Shown piece after piece: positions 1-13,628 of a DNA stretch of 52,500 nt. Below the pieces are notes generated by a model. It was not told the DNA's origin, ran no database searches, and saw nothing but the letters and a program-made list of their open reading frames with translations. Position 1 is the stretch's first letter. Every line of letters begins with the position of its first letter. The position numbers and the translations under genes were made by a program. The stretch comes from Neocallimastix lanati (nom. inval.) (lineage: Eukaryota > Neocallimastigomycota > Neocallimastigomycetes > Neocallimastigales > Neocallimastigaceae), in contig JACVTC010000020.1 in NCBI GenBank assembly GCA_016946835.1, positions 1,022,501 through 1,075,000 of the forward strand. The letters are read 5' to 3'.

Positions 1-81
1 ACTAATCAGGAACGTCAACATTGAAAATATATAGATTAAGACAGGTGAAGCAGGGGGGGGGGGGGTCAATGCCTGTCTTAA

Positions 82-342
82 CTAACTGTAGGATCTAAAA
101 AAAAAAAAAAAAAGGAGAGGATCATAATTTCTTTCTTTCAGGATCCGATTGATCGTCAACTCAAAACCCATGCTAATCCGGAATTAAGTACTCCTTTTTT
201 TTTTTTTACCGGAAATCTTATAATCTGGGGGAGGTTCAGAGGTGAGGTTCATTGCATAGGAACCTTTTTTTTTTTTTTTTTTTTTTTTTTTCGAATTTAT
301 TTATACACTTTTATTTTAAATATTATTTCTTATTTCACATGA
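82..342 (+). other. Homopolymer-interrupted open frame of unknown origin (possible gene fragment)
   Basis: A stop-free plus-strand frame of 86 codons crosses an A17, a T13 and a T27 run without losing frame. Between the runs it reads protein-like segments: ERIIISFFQDPIDRQLKTH, ANPELSTP and TGNLIIWGRFRGEVHCIGT. TTTCTTTCAG before GAT at 141 also resembles a splice acceptor, and CAGAG-GTGAGG near 239 a donor. There is no ATG start. The minus strand can also be read as exon-like pieces (264..210, 190..168, 94..2), so the strand is not settled. Base composition is far from the surrounding desert. I do not recognise a family. Confidence 0.25.
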
Positions 343-461
343 GGATTTAACAATATTATTATGTTCCAATTGGACAAATAATATTTATTTTTTTTTATTG
401 TGTTTTTTTTTTTATAAATATATATATATATATATATTTTTTCATGTAATTATTATTATTA

Positions 462-521
<60 letters not shown>

Positions 522-808
522 GTTGTTGTTGTTGCTGTTGTTCTTGCTAATTTAAATCTTTTTCATCTTATTCTTCTTGTTTATTTTAATTAATCAATTA
601 ATAGTAAATATTAAATAATTTCTTTAGTATTAAGTATTAATTATTCAATAGTATAAATGCCAAATGAAATAAATAAATAAATAAATATATAAATAAATAT
701 ATAAATAAATAAAAAAGATAACATATAAATAAAAAAGATAACATATAAATAAAAAAGATAACATATATACAGATATTTAATAAATATATAATTTTATTTT
801 TAATCATT

Positions 809-842
<34 letters not shown>

Positions 843-903
843 GAATACATAATAGTTTTTATTTTTTATTGATTATTAATTGTATATAGATATTTTATTA
901 AAG

Positions 904-949
<46 letters not shown>

Positions 950-1322
950 AAATTAAAAAATAAAATAAAATAAAATAAAATAAAAAATGTATAAAATGAA
1001 AAATAATAATATATAGTTAATAATATATATAGTAACTTTGTTTTTATGTTTATTTTTTTATTTTTTATTTTTATTATATATATATATATATATTTATTAT
1101 ATATAAATAATAGGTTAAAAGGATAATATGAATTTTTTTTTTTTCTAAAAAAAAAAAAAAAAAAAAAAAAAACTTGATAATTTCTTATAATTTCTTTTTG
1201 TAAAAAAAAAAAAAAAAAACATATTTATATATATACTTTGTTAAAAAAAAAAATTAAAAATAGAAATAAGATTAATATAAAATAATATAAAAATAAAATA
1301 AAATAATATAATATAAATATAA

Positions 1323-1353
<31 letters not shown>

Positions 1354-1462
1354 TAAAAATAAAAATAAAAATAAAAATAAAATAAAATGAATATAAGAAA
1401 AGAGAAAAAAAATTTTTTATTTCTAGTATTAAGAACTATACTAATTTTTATTTATTTATTTC

Positions 1463-1508
<46 letters not shown>

Positions 1509-1591
1509 TTTTTTTTTTATTTGTTTCCCCTTTTCTTTTCTTATTTATTTTTATTTTATTTTATTTTTATTTTTATTTTATTTTATTTTAT
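293..1591. other. Gene-free A/T desert 3' of gene 1 with microsatellites
   Basis: Nearly pure A/T. It contains an ATT/GTT triplet tract (about 449-540), TAAATA units, an A44 run (904-947), TA runs, and AAAAAT hexamers (about 1329-1385). A short frame at 1387-1605 is only a T-run (poly-Phe) artefact. No gene seen. Confidence 0.8.
705..768. repeat. 20-bp tandem repeat, three copies
   Basis: The unit ACATATAAATAAAAAAGATA repeats with an exact 20-bp period; the AAAAAAGATA core is at 711, 731 and 751. Confidence 0.85.
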
Positions 1592-2433
1592 TTAAATGCT
1601 TTTAAGCCATTTTTTCTTTCTAACCAATTTATTCTTTTGTACAACTAATCCTTTACGTTCTGCCGTAGATTTTGTTTGTTGAATTTTACCTGATTGTTTT
1701 TTAATAGAATTTTTAATATATTTCATAAGAGTTTTACGAGAATTTCTTAGATAGGTTAATGGGGTATCATCAGTATCACCTCCACTTTTTTTATTATGAT
1801 CATTTGTATTTGATGAGGAGGTAGTACTATCAAGTTTGTTAGGAGAAGTAGAAGAGGATGAAGCCGATGGAATCTTTATACCATTTATTGTGGTTGTATC
1901 GGTAGCGGATATGGAACTATTGGTTTTTAACTTTGATGAATTTAAAGTTAATTGACTATAAGTTTTAATAGATTTTTTTGAATGACTAGAAGGAATAATT
2001 AACTGCATTGGTTCTGATTTTGTATTGGAACCCTCTATATTTAAATTTAATAAATCATGATATATATATGATTTTTTTTTTTTTTTTTTTAGAAAAGGTA
2101 TAAAAGGTATAAAATTAAAAGTAATAAAAACAATAATAAATATAAATGATAATAAAAAAATAAAAAGATAAATTAGTTATAAATGATAATAAAAAGATAA
2201 ATTAGTTATATTAATATAATAAAAAGATAAATTAGTTATATTAATATAATAAAAAGATAAATTAGTTATATTAATATTTTTATATTATCTAGAGTAATTT
2301 ATATTTATTTATAATAATAATTTATCTATAATTTATGTATAATTAATTTAATTTATTTTTATTTTTATTTTTTATTTTTTATTTTATTTTAATTTTAATT
2401 TATTTTATTTTATTTATTTTTTTTTCTTAAATT

Positions 2434-2471
<38 letters not shown>

Positions 2472-5400
2472 ACCTTCAGGTTTATTCATATATTTTTCTA
2501 TGGAATTGATATTAGTAGTAGTAGTAGTATTAGTAGTGGAAGAGGTTAATTTATTATCAACTTTACTATTATTAATATTATTATTACTCATTGCTAAAAA
2601 GGAATTAATTAAATTAGCCGTATTCCCGGTTAACACAGGAATTTCATGATGAATTCGATCAATAGGATTAGATTTATCATTTTTAAATGGAATGACGCCA
2701 TGTTTTGTAATGATACCTTGTTCCTTTTTTAAGGCAATTCCTACGGGCATATAGTTTCTAGAGACACTATGAATGTAAGAATCGAGGGAAGAAGAACTAT
2801 TAATCTTTTTTATTAATTTTTCATTTAAATTTTTAGATGAGGAGGATTTCTTTATGATTTTAGAATTTTTATCCAGAATGCTTGAATGGCGTGAAGATTT
2901 TTGTAAAGAAGAGGTTGCTGAAGAAGAATTTGTTGTGGAACCTTTTTTATTAGTTTGATCTTGTCCGATAATACCTTTAATAGATTCCTTTTCATTACTA
3001 CTTCCATCATTAACACTATTTTTATAACTATGATCATGACCATGACTATGGCTACGATTATGATTATGATCATTACTATTACCATTACCATTACTATTAT
3101 TAGAATTTGAATTAGCCACAGCAATTGCACTATGATGTTTTGAACTACTGGATTTACCATCTAGTTTCAAACGTTTATTTATCAATTCATTTTTATCATT
3201 TTCATGTTTTAGATTACGTTTTAGAATTTCCTTTCTAAGTGAATTAACATGAGAAGGTTTTGATTTTGATCTGAGCTTCTTATTCTTCAATTTTAAATTT
3301 TTCTTTGCAGGGTCGCTTGTTTCCGATTTTTCTTTATATCTTCTAATGATGACACTTTCCTTTTGGGAATGATTAAAAGAAGCTATAGAACTCTGACTAC
3401 TATTGGCACTGAGACCCTCCTCATTGACCGTATGACTACTTTCACTACTACTACTGCTACTGGAAAGTGTAGAAGAAAAGTAAAGAGGAGTGTCAATGAT
3501 TTTAGGAATAGTAAACGTTTTAGAATTTGAAAAACGATGAGATCGGACATGATCTGGAGGGGAAGGCGTTTGTTCTCTTTCCTTTATGTAATCAGAAGAA
3601 AGACTGTGATGAATAGTTATCTTTATATTATTTTTTAAGGATTTATCTTCTTTAATGGTGGATAAAGAAGATGAGTATTGTGAATGATTTTCTTTTTTAT
3701 GATTTTCTTTATTTTTATCATCGACATCAACATTAACATCAATTGATTTTTGATTGACACTATTTTCTTGTACATTCTTATTTTCACTTTCTTTATTGAT
3801 ATGAATAGTTTTCTCTGATACATTTTTATTTTCATTATTTTGTATAGGATTTAAATTATTAGGTTGACTAGTTATTCTAACCTCATCCATATTATTCTTT
3901 TTTGAATTTTCTTTTTGAGAAAGTACTTCAAATGGATTTAAATGAGGATTAGGTGAAAATGCTGGAATATTAGTAGTATTAGTATTTTCATTATGGCTAA
4001 AGTTATCGTTTAAATGAAGAGAATTGATTTTTGATGATATAACAGAATTTATCATTTCTTCATGAGTAATATTAGAAAATGTATTATTATTATTATTATT
4101 TTCATTATCATTGTTATTATTATTAATAAAAGTATTAGTATCTTTGTTGATATTATTTTCATCATTTTCGTTATTACTATTATTATTACTATTATTGCTA
4201 TTATTATTGCTATTATTATTATTATTATCATTATTTTGAATTAAATTTTGATAGCCATTTTGAAGATTAGAAAAATAGTTCATTAAATCATTAGAAAAAT
4301 CAATCATTTCTTCAGAATTTGTTATATCTTTAGTATTATCAATGTCGGTGCTATTATTCATACTATTAGAATTAACCTTAACTTCTTCATGATTTAAAGA
4401 ATTATTATTATCATTGTCATTGTTGTAATTGTAAGTTTCTGGAATCATCAACTGTGATAATTCTGTTATAGTATTTTCATTTTGATGTTCTGGAAGTGAT
4501 GGCATTGGTGGATTTGTTGTATTTTGTTGTGAATTTATTTGGGTACTTGAATTTGGACTGAGAATACTATTTAAAATTTTGAAGAAATTCTCATCAGAAA
4601 TCATTTCATCTAATTCTGGATAATCATTACTAAGAATTTGATCAATTTCTTCTGCATTATACATACTATTCAAATTATTTCCATTTTCTTCTAAAAATTG
4701 ATTTATTTTTTCTTTGAAACTACTACTACTACTACTATTACTATTACTATTACTAATGACACTGACGTCACTGTCATAATTTTGACTAATTTGACTTTGT
4801 CGACTAATAGTATTATTAATTTCATTCAAATTTTCATTTGAATCATATTGTTCAATTCTATGATTTGTTTCTAATTCTATTAGATTATCTTTATTCAAAT
4901 CGGTTTCACTGAATGATTTTATATCATTATTATTAATATTATTATTATGACTATGACTATCATTAATTTCACTATTTTCATTAATTTTATTTTCTTTTAT
5001 ATTGTGACTGTTACTGCTACTATGACTATTACTATAACTATTATTTGAGCTATTATCATCTGAAGTACTTATATCACTTTCATTTTCGGATAAACTAAGC
5101 TCAATGTCACGAATAAGTTCTTCTTCTTCTTCTTCTTTTAAATGCTTATTACTAGAATTTGATGAAGAAGAAGAATTAGAATAAAGGATAGATGGGGAAG
5201 ATGAATGGGATAGGCTATTGCTATTTTCATTAATAATATAAGTATCTTCTTTATTTTTTTGTGAGGAATGACTTAAATTAATGGGGGAGGAAGAGGAAGA
5301 GGATAAGAGTTGAGAATTTAGAGAAGATGTGGTATTTTGTATTTGACCATTATCTATAGTATTTTGGTTATTATTATAATAAGTTACCGTTGAATTTAAA

Positions 5401-5886
5401 ATTACATGATTACTTTCATCATTACTTTTATAATCGATTGGAAGAGTCGAAACTATTTTTTGGGTATCATTTTCTTTTCTACTATTTATTTCTTTCTTTA
5501 ATAATTTATTAGTATCAATAATCTCTTGATTTTCATCAAGTTTTACAGATTTTATCGATACAAGTGAATTTATTTCAAAATTTTTTTGTATATTATTTTT
5601 ATTAAAATTGAAATTTTGGACTTGATTTTTGGTACTCTTTACATAATTGTAATTTCTATTTCTAATAATTTTAGACTTTTTATGATGTTCGTCTATTGTC
5701 CTTTTTATCTTTGGAGATAATGATATATTATTATTTTTTGACATTAAATTAAGTTTTGGATTTAATTCTTCTTTTATTATTTATTATTATTATTATTATT
5801 ACATATATAATTAAAAAGTATTTTAAATGATTGTATTAAATGTAATTATTAAAATATATAATGAATTATAATAAAAAAATAAAAAA

Positions 5887-5923
<37 letters not shown>

Positions 5924-6060
5924 AAATTAATAATTAAAAAACTAGTATATTATAATTTCATTGATTTTTATTATTGATAGAATAATTAAATATATATATA
6001 TATATATATTTTACCATTAGCCTTTTTTGAAGCTGTTGATAAGCTATACAAAGTACTCAT
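1592..6060 (-). CDS. Gene 1: three-exon Ser/Asn-rich protein of unknown function (~1261 aa)
   Basis: Function unknown. Exons read 6060..6015, 5770..2474 and 2034..1592. Intron 1 is 6014..5771 (GTAAAA..AAAG) and intron 2 is 2473..2035 (GTAATT..ATAG); both are phase 1 and keep frame exactly. Without splicing, the long middle frame would end in a run of Phe from a T tract, which lies inside intron 2. The start is the ATG at 6060 (MSTLYSLSTASKKAN); the ATG at 5744 would be an internal alternative. The protein is mostly low-complexity: Ser-rich with an acidic EEEEEE block in the first third, Asn runs in the middle, then a Lys/Arg-rich section. A more ordinary segment at about residues 1014-1064 contains MPVGIALKKEQGIITKHG. 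The third exon adds a basic tail ending KKKWLKSI. There is no signal peptide or membrane segment. Basic clusters suggest, but do not prove, a nuclear location. Several AATAAA sequences follow the stop. Gene existence is near certain; exon 1 and both junctions are inferred from sequence alone. Confidence 0.78.
2035..2473 (-). other. Intron 2 of gene 1, carrying a T/A tract and a 30-bp minisatellite
   Basis: Donor GTAATT at 2473 and acceptor ATAG ending at 2035 on the minus strand join GAA-G to AG-GGT in frame. The intron opens with a long T run (A run on the plus strand at 2437-2469). It also contains tandem copies of a 30-bp unit (AATAAAAAGATAAATTAG plus flank) at about 2157-2275, the last two spaced exactly 30 bp apart. 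The repeat confirms that this block is non-coding and explains why the two flanking frames look separate. Confidence 0.7.
5771..6014 (-). other. Intron 1 of gene 1
   Basis: Donor GTAAAA at 6014 follows AAT-G, and acceptor AAAG ends at 5771. The junction reads AAT-GAA-GAA and enters the long frame 24 residues upstream of its first internal ATG. The intron is almost pure A/T, with a long A run on the plus strand near 5891-5920. Confidence 0.65.
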
Positions 6061-6314
6061 TTTCCTTTTTAATTTTAAAATGTTATATATATATATATAT
6101 AAAACTTTATATCCATTAATTTTTGTAAATTTTGGAAATATTTTATTTTTTTTATTTCTTTTTACTTTTTTCTTTTTCTTTTTTTTTTTTTTTATACAAA
6201 TAATAAGAATATTGCATAAATTTTAGATATAAATTTCTAAACTTACCAAATTTATATATTATTGAATTTTATATTAATAGAATTAATAATTAACTTTATT
6301 TTACAATATGAATA

Positions 6315-6347
<33 letters not shown>

Positions 6348-8041
6348 AAAAAAAAAAGAAAAAAAAGAAAAAAAAATCAAAGGCAAAATGAAATTATAAA
6401 ATCAAATAAATTTTATTTTTATTTTACTATTTAAATGATTTTATATTAGTAAAAAATGTGGAGATTCTATTTAATAAATTATTTTAAATGAAATTTTGTT
6501 AATAAATTTGGAATTTGAATAATATTATAATTTTTAATAATAATATATAACATAAATAAAAATTATTCAATATTTCATTATTATTTTTTATTATGCATAA
6601 TTATATTTATTTCTATTAAGTTAGTTTCGATATTAAATAAGATATTTATTTTTTTATAATATATATAATTATTTCTTTATTATTAATATTATTATTTATA
6701 TTTATTATAATAATACTATTCTTTTCAATATATATATATACATTATATATATACCATTTAAATTTTTATACTCATTTACTATATATTTATATTTTATTAA
6801 GCAATTTTATTAATTATAATAAAATAGAAATATTTACTTTTTTTTTTTTTTCTTTATGCTAAATAGCAACAAAATTTTAACTTGTCTTGAAAAAATTATT
6901 TAAATAATAAATGCAGAGTTTTTAAAATATTTATATATATAAAAAGAAAAAAATAATAAATTATAAAAAATAATAACAGTAATAATAAAAAGTGAAATAT
7001 AATAATAATAATAATAATAATAAATAATTATAAATAAAATAAAATATATCTTAAAAACAAAGCAATTAAAAATAATTATTTTATTATAGTATAAAATTTT
7101 AATGCGCTTAAAATAATTTTTCCATTAATTTGAAGTTTAAATTACAAAATATTATGATAATATTTTTTTTTTTTTGCATATAATATTAATTAATAATATT
7201 AATAATATTAATAATTGATATTAATATTCTATTATAAATCAAAAGGATAAAATCTATGAATATATATACCTTTTAATGGAATATATATTATCTGATATGT
7301 AATAAGTTGACAGTTTTATTATAAATTTATGTAATAAAACTATATATTTTTTATTTTTAATTTTATTTTTATTAGTGAATAAGAATACTATTATATTGAG
7401 TATTTTATGTCACTAAATTTCTTTTTTATTTAATTATTTTTAAATATATAATATTAATTATACATTAATACAAGAATATTATGGTAATTGAATATTATGA
7501 TTGTAGTATAATTCTAACCAATAAACTACTATTTAGTCTATCTCTCCTATATATATATAAAATATTTTATAAATGCTATATTCGATTTATTATATATTTT
7601 ATACTTTTTTTTTTTGTTACTTTATGTATGAATGAATATTAATATATATACTATAAATAATTCTTAATACTATATATTTTTATAATAAAAATAAAATAAA
7701 ATAAAATTTAATTATAATAATTATAGTATATTGAAAATAAAAAAGAAAAGAAAAATAGATTTAATATAATAAATTCTTTGATATTGAATATATTATATTA
7801 ATCTGATATATTTTATTTTATTTTATTTTATTTTATTTATATAAAGACTTTAATACTATTTATTCTTATTCCATTATAATAGATTTATTTTTATTAATCT
7901 TTTTTCTTTTTTTTTATTATTATTATTTATTTTATATAGACATCCAAAAAAAAAAGATTGATTGATTTACTAAAATATAAAAAAAATAAAACAAAAGGAG
8001 TATTTTAACGATAAAAAAAATAAATCCATAAATAAACAAAA

Positions 8042-8072
<31 letters not shown>

Positions 8073-8252
8073 GAATATTAAATGTTTATAATAAAAATAA
8101 AAATAAAAATAAAAATAAAAATAAAAATAAAATAAAATAAAATATATCTCTTAAATAGTTTTTATATTTAATAAATATTACTAATATATTATTATTAAAT
8201 ATAAAGTTCTATTTAATATAATAAAAAAAGTTCTTTTTTTTATTATTTGTGG

Positions 8253-8290
<38 letters not shown>

Positions 8291-11200
8291 AACAAATAAA
8301 ATATATATTACATATTATATAATAAATGATATATAATTGAAAAAAAATATCTATTAAATTATAATAAACTAAATAATAATTATTATTAAATGATTATTAT
8401 TAAATCAATTATTATTATTATTATTTTTTAATTATTTAATTATTATTATAGTTTTTCTTTTAATTATTATTATTATTGTTTTTTTTTTTTTTTTTTTTTA
8501 ATTTTTTTATTTTTTTATTTTTATATTTTTTGAGGATGAAAAATTATTTAATTTATAATCTTTCAATTGCTAATATATTGTATTAATATATAGGAATAGT
8601 AATTATATATTTAATTAATATATATTGTTTTATTAATATCCATAATCCATTAAAATATATAAATAATTAATTACTTTAAAAGAAAAGATGTATATTGTAA
8701 TATACAATCTCCTATTTATTATTAATAGATTATAATATATGGTAAATTTTAATATATTTATAAGATTAATGATTAAACTTTAAAATATTAAAAAAAAAAA
8801 TATAAAAATATAAAAATTTAAAAATAAAAATATAAATATAAAAATATAATATTTTTTCTTTATTTGAAGTACTTTTTATATAGAGAGATAGATTTTTAAA
8901 GAAAAAAAAAAATACTTTTTTATTCTCGAATAATAAAAAGGTTTAAAGGTATAAAAAAGGAGTATATAAAAAAAATCATTAATAAAAATCATGATTATTA
9001 TTATTAATGTTTTTGCTGAAACTTTATATAAAATGATTTTAATAAAAAACTAAATAAAATTTTCTTTAAATAGTTCGGTAATTATTTCTACATATTTTGA
9101 TCATATCATATATAAAAAGTTTTAAAATTTATTAGTAATAAAAATAAATATAAAACAATATAAAAGGTTTTATATTCTTAGAAAAAAAAAATTTTTTTTA
9201 TTATATTTCTTTATACTTTTTAATTTTAATTGTATAGTTTATTTTATTAAATTAAACTTTTTAAAGAGTTTTATTGTATTTTAAAAACGAAATGACACGT
9301 AAAAAAATTAATTTTTTTTTTTATTTTAATTAGAAATTCAACCTTAATTAAAACATTAAACTTGTTTTCTTTCATATGCCCTATCTTATTTATATATTGG
9401 CTTTTTATATATATAAAAGTCAATATTTTTTAAATATTAATTTTATAATTTTTATTTCACAAAAAAAAAAAAAAAAAAAGAATTATTAAGAATTATTATA
9501 TAATTTAATAATGAATAATACAATACTTCAATGATACAATATATTATATATAAGATAAAAAAAAAAAATTGGAAAAAATTGGAAAATAAAATGAAATTGA
9601 TAATATGAAGTTGAGATTTTTAGTCCCATAAATGTAAAAATTATTTTAAAATAGATTTTTTTTTTTTTTATTTTTGTTTTAAAGGGATTATCAATATGAC
9701 GTCAAATATGATTTTAATCTAAATAAAAATATTACTATTTTAAATGTATGAAAATTTTTTTATTTTCTATTTTAAATCAAATATGAATAAAATAAAACAA
9801 AATAAATTTTAAATTTAATTTTAAAATAGAATTATTAATATAAAATGTAAAAAAGTAAAATAAAATAATATAATAAAGGGAAAAAGGAAAATGGAATATA
9901 ATGGAATATAATATAATGTAAATAAAATAAGATAAAAAATAATTAAAAAAAAAAAAAAATTAAAATATAATAAAACATTAAAAGTAATAATAATAATAAT
10001 AATAATAATAAAATAGCTATTTAATAATCTATTTATATATACAATTTATGGTGATTTAATCTAATTTTAAAATTTAAACTTTACCTCATTATATTTTAAT
10101 TTTATAATGAACTAAATTTCAATAGTTTTAATGATAATAAAGTAGTAATTAAATAATTATTTAAAATATTAAAATAAAATTAATTATATAAATATACAAA
10201 TAGTAAGAAGAAAAAAAAAAAGCAAAAAAGTTTAAAAATGAAACGAAAAAAAAACAAGTTAAATACAATAATGTTAAATAGGATTAAAAATAATTTAAGG
10301 TTGATATTTGAAGAATATACATTAATTTGTTGTTCATTTATCCAATTATCCAATGATTCATTGGTCAAGCTTTATTTTATCTTATATATGAATATTACTA
10401 ATAATATTTATTATACCATAATTATAATAAAAAAGATTTTGTAATATATAATTACTACAGAAAATAGAATATAAAAAAAAAAAAAAAAAAGTTAAAACCT
10501 TAATTTCTTTCTTTCTTTTTTTTATTTTTTTATTTTTTTATTTTTTTTTTATTTTTAATTTTATTTTTTCTATTTTTTAATCTATTATTATTCAAAATCA
10601 TATAAATAGTTGAATATTCCTTATAAATTTACATTTATTATTTTATTATATATTTTAAAATAAAAATACCGTTAATAAAAAAAGTATATATAATAAATAT
10701 AAAAAATATAAAAAATTGAATCACAAGACTATAGAAACAAATACATTCAAAAAAAGTTAGAAATAAAAAAAGATAATAAAGTCAATAAAAAGTAATAAGA
10801 ATGCATATCATAAAGAAAAAAAAAAGTTCATATTATATATAAAAAAAAAAAATTTATATATATATTAAAATCAAATAAAAATAAAAATAAAAATTTTTTT
10901 ATAATAAATTAATTGTATTAGTCATTTTTAACGAATTTAAAAAATGTTCTTTTTAAATAATAAAAATGTTTTATATAAATAAAATTTTGATTAAAGTGAT
11001 TTTTAAAATGATGTATATGTATATATATACTTTAATTATTATTTTATTGATGATATTTGTTTATTATATCAGTGAACTAAAAGATTATTTAATTAATTTT
11101 AAAAAAAGGTTATAAAGCATTAAATATATATTATAAATATATAAATAAGAATGAGAAGAAAAAAAAAAGATATCAAATTAGAAATATATAATATATAATA

Positions 11201-12089
11201 ATGTTATTTTTTTTTTTTTTTCAAAAAAGAAAATAATAATAATAATAATAATAATAATTTTAAATTGAAATTCTATAGTCTGTTTAATTATGTTTAAAAT
11301 AATATTTTTTATTTTTGCTTTTTATATTTTTCTTAAATGACCTTTCCTTAATTTATTTTATAAAACACTTTAATATATTTATTATTAAAGTATAAAATCC
11401 TTTTTAATTTTATTATTATTATTATTTTCTTTTTGATATTCAGAATTAAAAATTTATTAGTAGTAGTGATATTTTAATTTTAAATATATAGATATTCATT
11501 AAAATATTCATATTATATAAAATATTATATATATATATATGCATTAAATTTAAATAATTATATGTTATTTAAATTTTTTTTTTTTTTTTTTTGAAAAAAC
11601 CCTTTAAATTTTTTATTATATATATATATTAATAAAAAAAAGTCTTTTTTTTTTTTTATAAGACCTAATAAATATTTTTAATACTTTATTCATATATTTA
11701 AATACAAAGAGAAAAAAAAATTATAAAATAGGTTTAATATATTAAATTGCTTTTTATTTTTATATATAAATATATAAATTTTTTATCTTATTTAAAATAA
11801 AATAAGTTTTTTTTTTTACTTTATTTGTTTTAATTAAATTTACATACAAATTACAATAAATAAAAAGCTTTTTAAAATTTTTTATTTGATATAAAATTTT
11901 AGAGTTTTAATTCCTTCATTTTTCTCTTTATTTTATTTTGTTTTAATAATATAACAATGGAACCAATGATTTTTCTCTTTTTTATATATATAAATAATTT
12001 TTATATATGTATTCATAACTAATATCCATTAATATTTAGTATCATAATATATTACCTATTATTTAATATATTACCTATATTATATAATA
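6061..12089. other. Gene-free A/T desert upstream of gene 1
   Basis: Dominated by A/T homopolymers, AAATA and ATT microsatellites. The only two opposing short frames (10180-10368 minus, 10238-10444 plus) overlap. The minus frame contains NESLDNWINEQQINVYSSN, which is protein-like, but has no splice or homology support. No gene, tRNA or structural RNA seen. Confidence 0.6.
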
Positions 12090-12400
12090 TTTATTATTTA
12101 TTATTTATTATTTAGTATTTATTATTTATTATTTATTATTTATTATTTATTATTTATTATTTATTATTTATTATTTATTATTTATTATTTATTATTTATT
12201 ATTTATTATTTATTATTTATTATTTATTATTTATTATTTATTATTTATTATTTATTATTTATTATTTATTATTTATTATTTATTATTTATTATTTATTAT
12301 TTATTATTTATTATTTATTATTTATTATTTATTATTTATTATTTATTATTTATTATTTATTATTTATTATTTATTATTTATTATTTATTATTTATTATTA
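12090..12400. repeat. Heptamer satellite (TTATTAT)n
   Basis: About 44 tandem copies of a 7-bp unit, essentially uninterrupted after one TTTAGTA variant near 12112. The period is 7, not 3, so it cannot be a coding homopolymer. Confidence 0.9.
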
Positions 12401-13620
12401 TTTATTATTTATTAATAATAATAATTATTTATTTATTATTTATGTTCAATATATTATATTTAAGTAATTTGCTTTTTACATTAAATAATTGATAAATAAA
12501 AAAGAAAAAGAAACTATATATTATATATATATATATATATATTTTTTTTTTCTCGTGAATATTAATTATGTTAATTAAAAAAAAAAAAAAGACAATTAAA
12601 AAATAAAAATATAAAAAAAAGTTAATAAATAAAGAATTATTTAATAAATGGATAAATGAATTTAATCATCAACTAAAAATTCTAATTTTTATTTCTGTTT
12701 TATTTTGTTTTATTTTATTTTATTAATAAGTCGTGATTTTCATCATCAGAAAAAAAAATACTTTTACATATATAAATAATTCTATGTTAGATATATTTTA
12801 TTAATTTTTTTTTTATAAATATTTTCATTGTTTATAATGTGATTTATATTAAAATTTAATCAAAGAATATATCAAGTATTAATAAACCTATAGAAGTGTA
12901 TATAGTATAAAGAAATAATATTGAAATGTAAAAAATACACCTTTATCATTCTATATTTAATTAATTTCTAAATTATTAATTTTTAAATTTCAATTTAATA
13001 TAAAAAAAAAATTTTTTTTTAATAAATTCAAATCAAATTTAAATCTTTTTTTTTTTATTTTAATCTAAAATAGATAATATCACATGAAATGATGGTGATA
13101 TTCTATGCTAAATGAAAATAAAACTATTAATTGTCACCATTTTTTTATATAATAGAATTTATAATACAATAAAGTTTATTATTATTATAAAATATATGGA
13201 ATAATTGGTTTTTTTAAGAATTAAATTTTATTAATTATTTTTAAATAAATATATATGAATGTGTAACATCAAAAGAAAAAACAAAAAATATATATTTTAT
13301 TTTTCTCATTTTTTGATTATGTTCATAAACAAATGTTGTATATAATTAACAGATAATAATTAATTTCCTCATTAACAATGATAGTTTAAATTTTAATATT
13401 ATTTATATATATATTATGTTTAAAATATAAAAAAAGATTAAAAGAAATATTCTTTCTATTAATTTTTTTTTTTTCTTTCTTTTTTAATTTATAAGACGAA
13501 GTGATATTATATAAATAGATAGATTATAATCTTAATATAGATTAAGCAATATATTGTTGATATTAATTGAAACTATATTTTAAAAAAAAAGTTATATTCA
13601 AATGTTTAAAATGCCTATAT
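12401..13620. other. Gene-free A/T desert
   Basis: A/T-rich sequence with TA runs and A/T tracts. I see nothing interpretable in it. Confidence 0.6.
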
Positions 13621-13628
13621 AGTTAAGG

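Noticed and set aside
2-264. Minus-strand three-exon reading (NLTSEPPPDYKIS, LNSGLAW, ILQLVKTGID..CFTC)
   Set aside because: Frame-consistent, but needs a 23-nt exon and a weak GTTTTG donor; the plus-strand single frame is simpler. Kept only as an alternative.
10180-10444. Opposing 62- and 68-codon frames
   Set aside because: They overlap on both strands in A/T-rich DNA without splice signals or recognisable sequence.
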